This document shows, in pieces, positions 1 through 8,050 of a DNA stretch of 16,872 nucleotides. A program made the position numbers and the translations under genes. How positions within the stretch are numbered: the stretch's first letter is position 1; every line of letters starts with the position of its first letter. The notes below the pieces were generated by a model. It was not told where the DNA came from and did no database searches. It was given only the letters and a program-made list of their open reading frames with translations. Origin of the DNA: JBAVEL01 sp049587715 (GTDB lineage Bacteria; Bacteroidota; Ignavibacteria; UBA10030; UBA6906); NCBI GenBank assembly GCA_049587715.1, contig JBAVEL010000002.1:1-16872 (forward strand), given 5' to 3'.

Positions 1-427
1 GTCCGGGAACGGGCGCCGAGGCCATGTGGTCCCTTTTCTCACGCGGAGCGGTGATGGCGCTATCCGCACCGGCCGAACCGTGCGTACCGGTCTGGGCCTC
101 GATGTGGGCGTGCATCCGCCGGATGAGGGCTTCCTCCTCCTCATCCCGCACGCACAGAAGGAGCACCGCACCCGCACGCTCGGTCCTCCGCACCACATCG
201 TACATGCGGCCCTCCAGCACGAACTCGTCCTCCTCCAGCCAGCGCAGCCGGGCGCACTCCCCGGGTGAGAGCCGGACGAGATGCAGAAGCCCTGCGGGCG
301 GATCATGCCGGATGCTCCGGCGCATGCGGGATTTCGCCTGGGCCTGCTCGGCGAGGCAGACGGGGATATAGCCGGCCAGATTATAGAGGTACAGCCCGAG
401 CAGGATGCTTGCGGTGAGTCGCTTCAC
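1..427 (-). CDS. small membrane-anchored protein of unknown function (partial, 3' end off window)
   Basis: Reading the minus strand from a GTG at 427 gives an uninterrupted frame of about 142 residues that runs off the left edge. Residues 1-25 form one hydrophobic segment (SILLGLYLYNLAGYIPVCLA), probably a membrane anchor or uncleaved signal. It is followed by a soluble part with the string EEDEFVLEGRMYDVVRR and an acidic patch (RDEEEEALIRR). This looks like the short inner-membrane proteins often left as hypothetical beside metal-handling or TonB receptor genes, but I do not recognise a named family. The nearest purine-rich stretch (GGAGAGAG) lies 18 nt upstream of the GTG, so the start is uncertain. 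It follows the cupin gene on the same strand after a 58-nt gap, so the two may be co-transcribed. The opposite-strand frame over this region has no recognisable protein character. Confidence 0.6.
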   Translation of the reverse strand, partial: MKRLTASILLGLYLYNLAGYIPVCLAEQAQAKSRMRRSIRHDPPAGLLHLVRLSPGECARLRWLEEDEFVLEGRMYDVVRRTERAGAVLLLCVRDEEEEALIRRMHAHIEAQTGTHGSAGADSAITAPREKRDHMASAPVPG

Positions 428-485
428 GGCCGAGTGGGTGCGGATCTCTCTCCAAGATAACCGCGAAACCCACAGATGCAAATCC

Positions 486-803
486 TCAGCCCAGGTGGAC
501 GGCCAACCAGAGCGTGTCCCGGGAGGGATCCGTCCAGGCCACCCTGTGCTTTGTGCGGGGCGGAAGGAAGAGATAGTCCCCCGGGCCCATCCGGACCGAC
601 CCTGTCGGGAACTCCAGGACGGCCTCCCCGCCGAGGACCATCACCCACTCCGCCGTTTCCTGATCGTACCAGAAGCCGGGCGGGGATATGTGTCCGCGGG
701 AGACGATGCGTTCGATGCGGTGCGCGCCCGAACACAACAGCACCTGCAGGTGTTCCTCTTCCTGAGCCGGGGGGATCCCCGCAAAGATGTTTCCCTCATC
801 CAT
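486..803 (-). CDS. single-domain cupin protein
   Basis: This is a 105-residue protein starting at the ATG at 803, preceded by GGGGAGGG about six bases upstream. A longer reading from 896 lacks such a site. It is one small beta-barrel cupin. The first conserved stretch is GHISPPGFWYDQETAEWVMV (residues 37-56), with His38 and Glu52 as likely metal ligands. The second is GPGDYLFLPPRTKHRVAW (73-90), with His86. Cupins of this size are usually cytoplasmic metal-binding proteins that act as sensors, isomerases or dioxygenases; the substrate cannot be read here. No signal peptide is visible. The gene lies 125 nt downstream of the S9 hydrolase gene and 58 nt upstream of the small membrane protein, all on the minus strand. 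I am confident of the fold but not of any reaction. Confidence 0.85.
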   Translation of the reverse strand: MDEGNIFAGIPPAQEEEHLQVLLCSGAHRIERIVSRGHISPPGFWYDQETAEWVMVLGGEAVLEFPTGSVRMGPGDYLFLPPRTKHRVAWTDPSRDTLWLAVHLG

Positions 804-843
804 GGTATTCCCTCCCCGATGAAGCATCCCTCGCCTCCTGAGC

Positions 844-914
844 GGCGCGAGGGAAGCGCCACGGCCGTCATGTCGTACGTTTGCGGGGCCGCCCAAGGAA
901 GCCCGGATGCGGGC
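844..914 (-). terminator. hairpins in the gap between hydrolase and cupin genes
   Basis: Just beyond the hydrolase stop, positions 901-914 form the inverted repeat GCCCG-GATG-CGGGC. A second one, GGCGC-N7-GCGCC, lies at 844-860. No strong T run follows either in the minus direction, so intrinsic termination is only possible. They may instead be mRNA structures separating the two transcripts. Confidence 0.3.
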
Positions 915-928
915 CTGCCCGCGACGGA

Positions 929-1993
929 CTACCTGTACGCCGCCTCGCCGAGCTCCCGCAGGGAGCGGAAGGGGGATGCGGGAGCAAGCTCCGCGGCAAG
1001 GAACCGGTAGATGCGGAGCCGGATTTCCCTCGCCTCCCGGGTGTCCAGCCGGTCGAAGCTGTGTCCGCCGGGGGCGTCCCGGAAGATCTCGTACTCGAAC
1101 TTCTTTCCCTCGGCCTTGAGAGCGCGGATCAGGTGCTCCACCTCCAGCACATGCACGTCGTCGTCGTTCGTGTTCGTGTGAATCAACAGGGGGGTCTTCA
1201 GCTTCGCCGCGTGGTTGACGGGAGAGCGGCGGCGGTACTCCTCCACGTCCTCCTGCGCCGTGGCCCCGATGTGGTAGGGGACCGAGAACAGGGCGCGGTA
1301 CTCATCGTCGGAGTATCCCATCCGGGCCACCAGATCGCTCACGGGCACGCCTGCAAACGCCACCCTGTAGTCCTCGGGATGCTCAAAGACGTTCATGAGG
1401 GCGATGAGCCCCCCGTGGCTCCAGCCGATGATGCCCGTCCGGCCCGCATCCACGAAGGGGTAGTTCTCAATCATGTAGTTCCGGCTGGCGTGGGCGTCCT
1501 CCACCTCCAGCCCCCCGTAGTCTATTCTCTCGTAGAACCCCTTTCCGTATCCCGTGCTTCCCCTGTACTCGGGAGCCACCACCACGTACCCCTGGGCCAT
1601 GAGCTCCCGCACGATGTGTGTGTAGTAGGTTGTGAAATCGGCGTGGACCCCTCCGTGGGGAAAGACGATGAGGGGGTGTTTCCGGCTCCTGTCCAGAGCG
1701 CGCGGGATGAAGACATAGGACCAGAACTTCACGGGGTTCTTCGCCCCCAGGGCGGCGGGGTCGGGAACCCGCGAGGGGGGAGGCCCCACCTGATAGATCT
1801 TGTCCACGAAGGCCACATCCCCCACCCGGTGGTGCCAGAGCACATCGTCCACCGCCTTCTGGAGCTCGTCCAGCCGGTGGTTCAGGGCTTCGAACCTCGA
1901 GGCATTCGCTTCGGTGTCGGCTGCGGGCTGGGACATCCCCTTCCACAGGGGAAGAAGAAGGACAATCAGGAGCAGAGGGAACGCGCGGCGCAT
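929..1993 (-). CDS. exported S9-family alpha/beta hydrolase (prolyl-oligopeptidase catalytic domain)
   Basis: This is a 354-residue protein starting at ATG 1993, with GGGAGG six bases upstream. Residues 1-20 are a signal peptide (RRAF then a Leu-rich core), so it acts in the periplasm or envelope. The catalytic domain covers about 85-345. It has an oxyanion-hole HGG (113-115) and the nucleophile elbow GWSHGG with Ser192. The acid lies in NDDDV (277-279) and the base is His311 in GGHSF. This is the classical S9 triad order. The protein lacks the N-terminal beta-propeller of full prolyl oligopeptidases, so access to the active site is not gated that way. It could be a peptidase or an acyl or ester hydrolase. 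It is the first gene of the left minus-strand group, 83 nt downstream of the DUF932-like stop of cassette A, and probably not part of that cassette. Confidence 0.88.
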   Translation of the reverse strand: MRRAFPLLLIVLLLPLWKGMSQPAADTEANASRFEALNHRLDELQKAVDDVLWHHRVGDVAFVDKIYQVGPPPSRVPDPAALGAKNPVKFWSYVFIPRALDRSRKHPLIVFPHGGVHADFTTYYTHIVRELMAQGYVVVAPEYRGSTGYGKGFYERIDYGGLEVEDAHASRNYMIENYPFVDAGRTGIIGWSHGGLIALMNVFEHPEDYRVAFAGVPVSDLVARMGYSDDEYRALFSVPYHIGATAQEDVEEYRRRSPVNHAAKLKTPLLIHTNTNDDDVHVLEVEHLIRALKAEGKKFEYEIFRDAPGGHSFDRLDTREAREIRLRIYRFLAAELAPASPFRSLRELGEAAYR

Positions 1994-2076
1994 GGGTGCC
2001 TCCCGCTGTGTGAACGGACGCAGAATCGGGGAACCGCTTGAAATCTATGAGGATTCCCGCGATTTGCAAGGGGGGA

Positions 2077-3018
2077 TCAGACCCCCAGGAGGCCTCCTGC
2101 CAGGGTCTCCAGGCGCAGGCGGAGAGCCCCTCCGTGGGCGCGGGCCTCGCTGGTCAGGGCGTTGAAGAGATCATACACGGAGGCCGTGCCGTCCAGGGCC
2201 GAGAGAAGCCTGGACGCACGGGCGCTTCCCAGAAGGGTCCGGAGGGTGGGGCGGAGCTCCCGCGCCTTCTCCACTCCGGATGAGGCGCGCGCAGCCAGGA
2301 GCGCTTCCACAAGCTTCTCCCTCTCCCCCCGGGCCAGGTTGAGCCGCAATGCCAGCCAGACTGCGAGCCCGCCCGGACCTCCCCCCAGGTGCACCCGCTT
2401 CCCCCCTCCCGCGCGGATCTCAACCACCGCGCCGTTGGTGCAGACCAGACGGAGGATGAAGTGCGCGACCCGGAGGGCCGAGAACCCGGTCTCCGAATTG
2501 AACACGTTCACCCCGAACCCGCAGCAGTCCCCCGGGGCCACTTCCCTCAGCAGGGCGGACCTCAGGGAGACCCGGAGGGCGAAGTCGTTCCGCCAGATGC
2601 GGGCGATGCCGAGGGGCTCGCAGAAGGCCAGCACCTCCTCGTCGCCGATGCGGCGGTACCGCTCGCCTGTGAGGGTGAGCGCCTCCCCGTCCTCCACCGT
2701 GAGCGTCACGGGACCCCGGATGCTCAGGATGTAGTCATTGAGGAGGCCGGTCACCGTGTCGATGGTCAGCCGCTCGAGCTGCGGCAGGGGAAACGAGTGC
2801 CACCGGAGGATCTTCAGGAGGAAGGATCTCCTGATGGGAAACTCCCGGGTCGCGCCCTCGGCGGTCCGTACATACAGCTTCTGCCCGTCATTCCGGATGA
2901 GCAGGCGGTCGGGAGTGCAGGGGATGCGCAGCAGGGACCGCCCGCGCAGGAAGCCCAGGAGGGGGGCGGGATCCTGCAGGTCGAACTCCCGGCCCTCCGC
3001 CGTCCAGGTCAGGTTCAT
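2077..3018 (-). CDS. DUF932-like protein, cassette A
   Basis: This is a 313-residue soluble protein starting at ATG 3018 after GGAAGGAGG at five bases. The ATG overlaps the stop of the ARPP-1-like gene in an ATGA, so the two are translationally coupled. The recognisable core is GFGVNVFNSETGFSALRV (167-184) followed by LVCTNGAVV (191-199). This is the 'N-S-x-x-G ... VC-S/T-NG' signature of the DUF932 (phage/plasmid-like) family. The 160 residues before it are a separate region ending near RNDFALRV. The C-terminal part is helical and Leu/Ala/Arg-rich. It has a full-length paralogue in cassette B with the same layout (13502-14452). DUF932 proteins have no agreed biochemical role. The high GC matches the flanking chromosome. 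A longer open frame to 3993 is only an out-of-frame reading of the upstream gene. Confidence 0.85.
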   Translation of the reverse strand: MNLTWTAEGREFDLQDPAPLLGFLRGRSLLRIPCTPDRLLIRNDGQKLYVRTAEGATREFPIRRSFLLKILRWHSFPLPQLERLTIDTVTGLLNDYILSIRGPVTLTVEDGEALTLTGERYRRIGDEEVLAFCEPLGIARIWRNDFALRVSLRSALLREVAPGDCCGFGVNVFNSETGFSALRVAHFILRLVCTNGAVVEIRAGGGKRVHLGGGPGGLAVWLALRLNLARGEREKLVEALLAARASSGVEKARELRPTLRTLLGSARASRLLSALDGTASVYDLFNALTSEARAHGGALRLRLETLAGGLLGV

Positions 3019-3935
3019 GAGGCCTCCTTCCCAGAGCCCCCCTCCACGGCCATGAGGTGCACCAGGCGCCCTTCGTACACCAGCTCGGACCCCGCCAGCC
3101 CCTGTGCGCCGAAGCGCCCCTCCGTTCCCACACCCGCCCCGGGAAAGGTCTTCCGCGGAAGCGCCTCCACACGGGCAAGAAGATCCAGGGCGCGGGATTC
3201 CCCCTCCGCAGCCGGCGGCGGCTCTCCGGCGCCGAGGCAGAGCGCCTCCAGCGCCATTCCCCGGAGGATCCGGGGAAAATACTCCGCGTAGATGTCCCGC
3301 CGGTTGAACACATCCAGGCTCACCATCCTGCACCCGGCAGTGACAACAAGGACGTTCGCCCCGGGAAGCGGCTCGTGGGCCGACAGGGCGGCGTCCAGCT
3401 CGTTCCGTTTCTCCTCGAAGACATCCCCCAGGTTTTCCGTCTTCGACTCCACCCCCGCGGCGAGCTGAAAGAGGGCGACCCCGTCCCAGACCCGCTCCTG
3501 GTCCGCGAGATATCCCCGCCGCTGCTCCAGGTTCATGGTGATGCGGGCCGTTTTCTCGGCCCTGAGTGTGCAGGGGGCGACGTAGGGGGCCTCCCGCAGG
3601 TGGGGGGAGACCGAGCGCCAGCGCCCCTGCTCCACGCAGCTCACGGGGATCTCCGTTCTGGAGGCCGGGGCCAGCAGCATGGAGGTGTTCACGACCCGGT
3701 TCTGCTTGGCCCCCACCAGGATGTCCCCGTCCAGAAGGAACACGAAGCTGTCGGAGTGATTCAGGACCACCAGGGTATTCACCCTCCCCGCTTCGCTCAC
3801 CTCCCGGACTTCCATCAACCGGCCGTTGATTGCCTTCTCCGAACTGATATATTGCAGGGTGTCCTGATCGGGAGTGGCGAACTGGACAACACCCAGGCCC
3901 CCCTCGATCCGGAAACCCAGGATTTCCGCCTTCAT
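3015..3935 (-). CDS. ARPP-1-like (DUF6569-type) protein, cassette A
   Basis: This is a 306-residue protein starting at ATG 3935, chosen because AGGAAGGAGG lies five bases upstream; an ATG 24 nt earlier lacks such a site. Two blocks stand out: DGDILVGAKQNRVVNTSM (69-86) and IPVSCVEQGRW (96-106). A third block is DIYAEYFPRILRGMALEAL near 214-232. As I remember the family, these blocks match ARPP-1, named for its association with ADP-ribosylglycohydrolases and rhodanese-phosphatases. Its activity is not established. The invariant Lys, Gln, Asn, Cys and Arg could form an active or binding site. There is no signal peptide or TM segment, so it is cytoplasmic. It is the first gene of the minus-strand unit of cassette A, and the probable WYL operator lies 52 nt upstream. 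Over the first 106 residues it is about 59% identical by hand count to its cassette B copy. Confidence 0.85.
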   Translation of the reverse strand: MKAEILGFRIEGGLGVVQFATPDQDTLQYISSEKAINGRLMEVREVSEAGRVNTLVVLNHSDSFVFLLDGDILVGAKQNRVVNTSMLLAPASRTEIPVSCVEQGRWRSVSPHLREAPYVAPCTLRAEKTARITMNLEQRRGYLADQERVWDGVALFQLAAGVESKTENLGDVFEEKRNELDAALSAHEPLPGANVLVVTAGCRMVSLDVFNRRDIYAEYFPRILRGMALEALCLGAGEPPPAAEGESRALDLLARVEALPRKTFPGAGVGTEGRFGAQGLAGSELVYEGRLVHLMAVEGGSGKEAS

Positions 3936-3987
3936 GGGACCTCCTTCCTGTTGATCCAAGGATACGGAAAGGAAGGCCCCGGTACGG

Positions 3988-4002
3988 TATCATGGGCTGA
4001 TA
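3988..4002. promoter_or_regulatory. predicted WYL-regulator operator, cassette A
   Basis: TATCA-TGGGC-TGATA is a perfect 5-bp inverted repeat with a 5-bp spacer in the divergent region between the ARPP-1-like and WYL genes. The wider context CGGTATCAT-N4-TGATATT is repeated in cassette B. Its edge is 52 nt from the ARPP-1-like ATG and 59 nt from the WYL ATG. A possible WYL-gene -10 (TATTTT, 4001-4006) overlaps the right arm, so binding would be expected to affect the promoter. The assignment rests on conservation between the two copies. Confidence 0.65.
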
Positions 4003-4061
4003 TTTTCCAGGTCCGGCCCCCGAGCGACGGGGCGCCCGGCGGGCTGCACGGGAGAGACGCC

Positions 4062-4934
4062 ATGGTGGGCATTCAGACCAAATTCAAGCGCCAGATCGAA
4101 ATCCTCGGGCTCTGCCTGGACGGGGAGGCCCGTTTCCGCCCCGCCGACCTGGCCGAGATGTTCGGCTGCGAGGAGCTGACCATCAAGCGGGACCTGCAGG
4201 AACTGCGCTCGTTCGGGCTGGACATCCACTCCATCCACCGGAGGGGGATCCGCGTGGAGTCCTCCCCGGACCCGGCCCTGATCCGGTCGCTGGTCGTCCA
4301 GTACCTGGGCATCGCGGGCGCCGAGAGCGCGCTGGACCGGGCCACCGCGCTTCTGGTGCGGCGCCAGCGCGCGCAGGCCCTCAGCAACGTCGTGAAACTC
4401 CAGCGCGCCGCCGAGCTCTCAAGGATCGCGGTCATCGACTACGTGAAGGAGGAGGGGAACATCGAGCGGGGCAGGGAGATCGCCCCCCTGCAGATATTCC
4501 AGAGCGAGGGGTACTGGCGTGTGCTGGCCGTGAACGAGGGGCTGATCAAACAGTTCCACCTGAACAAGGTGCTCTCGGTGTGCATGACCAACCGCTCCTT
4601 CCGGCGGGTCCCCCAGGAACGGATCGACGAGATGTTCCGCCATTCGTTCCGGAGCTGGGTGGGGGCCGAGAAACACAGGGTGCGGATACGACTCTCCCCT
4701 CTCTGGGCGGGGCGGATCAGGCCCCGGCAGCTCATGGAGACGGAGTCCATTACGGAAGACCCCGACGGCTCGGTCATCTTCGAAGCCACCGTGAATTCCC
4801 TGGAGGAGGTGTGCACCTGGGTGGTGAGCCGGGGCGCGGGTGTGAAGGTTCTGGAGCCGGAAGAGCTGCGGGAGATGGTTGTGCGCGTGGCCCGCGGAGC
4901 ATTGGGCAACTATAGAGGGGAAGCCAGACCATGA
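4062..4934 (+). CDS. WYL-domain transcriptional regulator, cassette A
   Basis: This is a 290-residue protein starting at ATG 4062 with GGGAGAG about seven bases upstream. Residues 5-60 are a DeoR-like winged helix-turn-helix (RPADLAEMFGCEELTIKRDL, with the wing near HRRGIRV). The WYL domain lies at about 120-180 (PLQIFQSEGYWRVLAVNE, then IKQFHLNKV). Residues 185-280 form the C-terminal WCX-type extension (FRSWVGAEKHRVRIRLSP and SVIFEATVNSL). Proteins of this HTH-WYL-WCX plan bind an operator as dimers and sense ligands, often nucleic acids or nucleotides. Several (CapW and BrxR types) control defence operons. It diverges from the ARPP-1-like operon across a 126-bp region holding the predicted operator, so autoregulation and control of that operon are likely. 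Its stop overlaps the next ATG (ATGA). Ungapped identity to the cassette B regulator is about 65% by hand count. Confidence 0.93.
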   Translation: MVGIQTKFKRQIEILGLCLDGEARFRPADLAEMFGCEELTIKRDLQELRSFGLDIHSIHRRGIRVESSPDPALIRSLVVQYLGIAGAESALDRATALLVRRQRAQALSNVVKLQRAAELSRIAVIDYVKEEGNIERGREIAPLQIFQSEGYWRVLAVNEGLIKQFHLNKVLSVCMTNRSFRRVPQERIDEMFRHSFRSWVGAEKHRVRIRLSPLWAGRIRPRQLMETESITEDPDGSVIFEATVNSLEEVCTWVVSRGAGVKVLEPEELREMVVRVARGALGNYRGEARP

Positions 4935-5761
4935 ACCGGACATGGCCCCTCTGGCTGACTGCCTTCATCCTCACGGCTCTTTCGGCATTCTACCAGCGGA
5001 GGACGGGCCCCACATACCCGGTCTCGGGGAGCATTTCCATGGGGGGTGAACGGATCGAGTACTCCCTCCCCCGTTCGCACCCGGGCGGGGGGGATGCCTC
5101 CGTGCGTGTGCCTGCTCCCGACCCCTCCATGCAGGGGGTCCTGGAGTGGAAACGCTTCAAGACGGAGGATGCCTGGACCCGGACCCCCATGCAAAGGGAG
5201 GGGATGGAACTCCGGGGCTTCCTTCCCCATCAGCCGCCGGCGGGGAAACTGGCCTACCGGGTGGTGCTCATGCAAGGGGGGGAATCGGCAACCCTGCCGG
5301 GGGAGCCCGCGGTGATCCGCTTCAGGGGGGATGTGCCGGGCTGGGTCCTGATCCTGCACGTCATTGTGATCTTCGGAGCGATGCTCCTCTCGACGCGCAC
5401 GGGGCTCGAGATATTCCGCTCCGATCCTGCCGGGCTCCGCCGTCTTGTCTTTGCCACCATCGCCCTTCTGTTCGCAGGGGGTCTTGTTCTGGGCCCCGTG
5501 GTCCAGAAATACGCATTCGGGGCCTACTGGACAGGATGGCCCTTCGGGCACGACCTGACGGACAACAAGACCGCCATAGCTCTTCTCGCCTGGATTGCGG
5601 CCGCCACAATCCTCCCCCGATCCCGGAAGCCCGCACGGTGGGCTCTTGCGGCTGCCCTGGTGACACTGGCCGTCTTTTTGATCCCCCACAGCCTCCTCGG
5701 CTCCGAGCTGGACTACAAGGCCATGGATGCCGCCCGGCCGCCGGCGGCAGAGGCCCCGTGA
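4931..5761 (+). CDS. five-TM membrane protein with periplasmic domain, unknown function
   Basis: This is a 276-residue protein whose ATG overlaps the WYL stop codon in ATGA, so it is translated with the regulator. TM1 is at about 5-21. It is followed by a roughly 110-residue beta-rich extracytoplasmic domain with a conserved-looking GERIEYSLPR start. Four more TM segments lie at about 137-157, 171-191, 213-229 and 235-253. The link between TM3 and TM4 carries AYWTGWPFGHDLTDNKT, a string I remember from uncharacterised membrane proteins of several GC-rich phyla. His143, His208 and His253 could bind a metal or haem, but this is a guess. The C-terminal tail is short and Ala/Pro-rich. Cassette B has no counterpart, so this gene may be a host gene that the regulator sits beside rather than a system component. 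It converges on the TonB receptor gene, leaving 10 bp between stops. Confidence 0.82.
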   Translation: MNRTWPLWLTAFILTALSAFYQRRTGPTYPVSGSISMGGERIEYSLPRSHPGGGDASVRVPAPDPSMQGVLEWKRFKTEDAWTRTPMQREGMELRGFLPHQPPAGKLAYRVVLMQGGESATLPGEPAVIRFRGDVPGWVLILHVIVIFGAMLLSTRTGLEIFRSDPAGLRRLVFATIALLFAGGLVLGPVVQKYAFGAYWTGWPFGHDLTDNKTAIALLAWIAAATILPRSRKPARWALAAALVTLAVFLIPHSLLGSELDYKAMDAARPPAAEAP

Positions 5762-5777
5762 CCCGAGGCCGTCACGG
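5756..5777. terminator. hairpin between convergent genes
   Basis: CCGTGAC-N8-GTCACGG is a perfect 7-bp inverted repeat that overlaps the stop codons of both convergent genes (the membrane protein and the TonB receptor). Its position suits a bidirectional transcription end. There is no T run on either side, so it is not a textbook intrinsic terminator. Confidence 0.4.
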
Positions 5778-8024
5778 CCCGGTGCGCCACCGGAGGCCCG
5801 CGTAGAGCATCCTCCCCGAGACGGGACCCCAGACGAAGGAGCTGTCGAAGTAGGGCCCTCCCGGCAGATCCGCATCCAGAATCGGATCCGCCTGGCGGAA
5901 CCCCAGCAGGTTCTCCACCCCCAGGTACAGATCCAGCCCCGCGGGCAGCTCCCGCGTCAACTGCGCGTTCACAAGGAGAAAGTCGGGCGAGAACGCGGAC
6001 ACTCTCAGATGCTCCGGATTCAGCCCCGTGTCGGGAAGGCGCTTCCTCCCGAACCACTGGAGGGTCAGATCGTAGAGCATCCGGGATTCCCCGGGAGCGG
6101 ATTGCGTTGCCCAGGCCGCGTTCAGAAACGCCCTGTGTCGGGCCGTAAACGGCCGCTCGCGGAGACCCCCCGTGACCGACTGCCTGACATCCAGAAACCT
6201 GTACGCGGATCTGAGCTCCAGGCCCTCTGCGGGGCTGACGGTCAGCTCCGCCTGAAGGCTGTTGGAGAAGGACATTCCCGCGAGGTTTCCGAAAACAATC
6301 TCCCGCGGACTTCGGTCCAGATCAACCACCACCTGGCTCTCGAAGCTCGTGCGGTAGAAGTCCACCGAGAGGACCGCCTCCCGGCCCGCCAGGGTGAGGT
6401 AACGGGTCAGGCCAAGGCCCGCGTTCCAGGCCGCTTCCGCATCGAAGGGATAGCCCTCCCGGGAGGGGAGACGGAACTCCCGGCTGCCGGCCAGGGCGGG
6501 GATGTTCTCCGAAAAGACATTGGCGGCGCGGAGGCCCCTCCCCGCCACAGCCCGCACCACCCAGTCGGGCCCGGGCGCATACCGCAGGTGGAGCCGCGGA
6601 GTGAGAAACACGCCGAACATGCTATGGCGGTCGACCCGGAGCCCCGCCACGACCGTGAGTTCCTCCGAAGGATGCACCGTTCCCTCGGCAAACAGCCCGG
6701 GAACCCGATCCGTCCTCCCCAGGGAAGCCCCCCCGAACTCCTCCTTCACCTCATCCAGCAGGAATCCGGCGCCGAACCGGAGCCGGGAATCCCCCAGCCG
6801 GCCGTCCCAGAGGAGGTTCAGATACGCGGTGCGTTCCCGTCCCTCGAAATCCCTGGGGCCGAAGAACGCCGTATGCCTGTAGTCGGCAAGGGACCACTGG
6901 AGCCCCACGCTTGTCTCTTCTTCGGGGGCATAAACGAGGCCGGTCTTTCCCGTGATACGGAGCTGGGAAGACCGGCTCCGGAATCCGTATTCCCGCGGAT
7001 TGCGCGCCAGCTCCCCGCGGTCCATGGCCACTCCGCTAAGGGTGCCCCCCTGTTTCTCTTCCTCCGAGAACTGGACCCCCCACTGCCCTTCCAGACCTCC
7101 CGATCCCTGGAAATGAAACCGCTGGAGCACATGCGCCGTCCGGGCCAGAGGCATGTCCAGAAAGCGGTCCCCGTTCCCGTCCGCCGCCTTCCGCCTGGTG
7201 CCGAGATGCAGCATGCTCATGGACGACCAGTCTTCCCCCAGCGCCACCGGGAAGATGAGGTTGGATTCCAGGCGGAGGTCCTGGTCCGCGAACATGTTCA
7301 GAAGAACAGGGCGCTCCCCGGGGCTCTCGGGCTTTCTCAGCTCCACGTTGATCTGCCCCGTGATGGATTCATAGCCGTTGGCCGCCGATCCCACCCCTTT
7401 CGAGACCTGTATGCTCTCGATCCAGGATCCGGGAAGGGCGGTCAGGCCCGTGTGGGAGGCGAGTCCCCGCACGGCAGGCATGTTCTCGATGGTGATCTGG
7501 GCATAGGTGCCCGCCAGACCCAGCATCTCGATCTGCCGCGTGCCGGTGACGGCGTCGGTGAATGAGACATCCACCGAAGGGTTGGTCTCAAAACTCTCGG
7601 ACAGGTTGCAGCAGGCCGCCTTGGAGAGCTCCCTCTCGGTCATCACCTGTACCCCCGCGGGATCCAGGTAGTCGATGAACGTGGAGCTTCGCTCCCCCGT
7701 CACCTCCACCTCCCCCACCTGGGGCACCACGGCCCGGAGGAAAACCCGGACGGGGCCCGCACCCCGGACCTCCACCGTGTCGGGGGCATACCCCACGGCC
7801 CGGACGACCAGGACCCCCCGCTCCCCGGAAAAGGGGATCTCGAACTCACCCCGCGGTCCCGTCACCGTTCCGATGCCTGTTCCCGGCCGGAAGACGTTTG
7901 CCCCCGCCACGGGTGTTTCCTCCCCCTCTCCCCCCCGCTCCAGCACCGTCCCCGTCAGGGTGGACTGGGCGTGGAGCCGGGATGAGCCAAGGAGGAGCAC
8001 AAGCGCAAGAGCCGCGCTTTTCAT
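5772..8024 (-). CDS. TonB-dependent outer-membrane receptor, probably metal-related
   Basis: This is a 750-residue protein starting at ATG 8024 after AAGGAGA at seven bases. A signal peptide covers 1-20 (ending RLHAQ). Next come a carboxypeptidase-regulatory-like beta-sandwich (22-97), a plug domain (about 115-230, with the short motifs IQVSKG and GYESITGQINVEL) and a 22-strand-type beta-barrel to the C-terminus. It imports a ligand across the outer membrane using TonB energy. The plug carries ACCNLSESFETNPSVDVSF (137-155), with vicinal Cys138-Cys139. I recall this motif from receptors sitting beside HMA-domain genes, which suggests copper or another soft metal. The exported HMA protein is encoded 26 nt upstream and the Cys-rich exported protein before that. 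The length and domain order are complete. The ligand is inferred only from the neighbours and the CC motif. Confidence 0.93.
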   Translation of the reverse strand: MKSAALALVLLLGSSRLHAQSTLTGTVLERGGEGEETPVAGANVFRPGTGIGTVTGPRGEFEIPFSGERGVLVVRAVGYAPDTVEVRGAGPVRVFLRAVVPQVGEVEVTGERSSTFIDYLDPAGVQVMTERELSKAACCNLSESFETNPSVDVSFTDAVTGTRQIEMLGLAGTYAQITIENMPAVRGLASHTGLTALPGSWIESIQVSKGVGSAANGYESITGQINVELRKPESPGERPVLLNMFADQDLRLESNLIFPVALGEDWSSMSMLHLGTRRKAADGNGDRFLDMPLARTAHVLQRFHFQGSGGLEGQWGVQFSEEEKQGGTLSGVAMDRGELARNPREYGFRSRSSQLRITGKTGLVYAPEEETSVGLQWSLADYRHTAFFGPRDFEGRERTAYLNLLWDGRLGDSRLRFGAGFLLDEVKEEFGGASLGRTDRVPGLFAEGTVHPSEELTVVAGLRVDRHSMFGVFLTPRLHLRYAPGPDWVVRAVAGRGLRAANVFSENIPALAGSREFRLPSREGYPFDAEAAWNAGLGLTRYLTLAGREAVLSVDFYRTSFESQVVVDLDRSPREIVFGNLAGMSFSNSLQAELTVSPAEGLELRSAYRFLDVRQSVTGGLRERPFTARHRAFLNAAWATQSAPGESRMLYDLTLQWFGRKRLPDTGLNPEHLRVSAFSPDFLLVNAQLTRELPAGLDLYLGVENLLGFRQADPILDADLPGGPYFDSSFVWGPVSGRMLYAGLRWRTGP

Positions 8025-8050
8025 GCTCTTTCTCCTTTCTCGGGGGAACC

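Noticed and set aside
881..2041. A 386-residue plus-strand frame
   Set aside because: It is antisense to the S9 hydrolase, which has the full catalytic triad, a signal peptide and a ribosome site.
2077..3993. One 638-residue minus-strand protein instead of the DUF932-like gene
   Set aside because: The first half is an out-of-frame, Gly/Arg/Pro-rich reading of the ARPP-1-like gene. The ATG at 3018 with GGAAGGAGG and the ATGA overlap is the real start, and the paralogue in cassette B has the same length.
3057..4934. A long plus-strand frame fusing about 330 residues to the WYL regulator
   Set aside because: The N-terminal extension is the antisense of the ARPP-1-like gene and its promoter region. 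The regulator has a good start at 4062 and its paralogue is 286 residues.
5727..7565. A 612-residue plus-strand frame
   Set aside because: It is antisense to the TonB receptor, rich in Pro, Arg, Gly and Glu, has no ribosome site, and shows no domain. It is a high-GC shadow.
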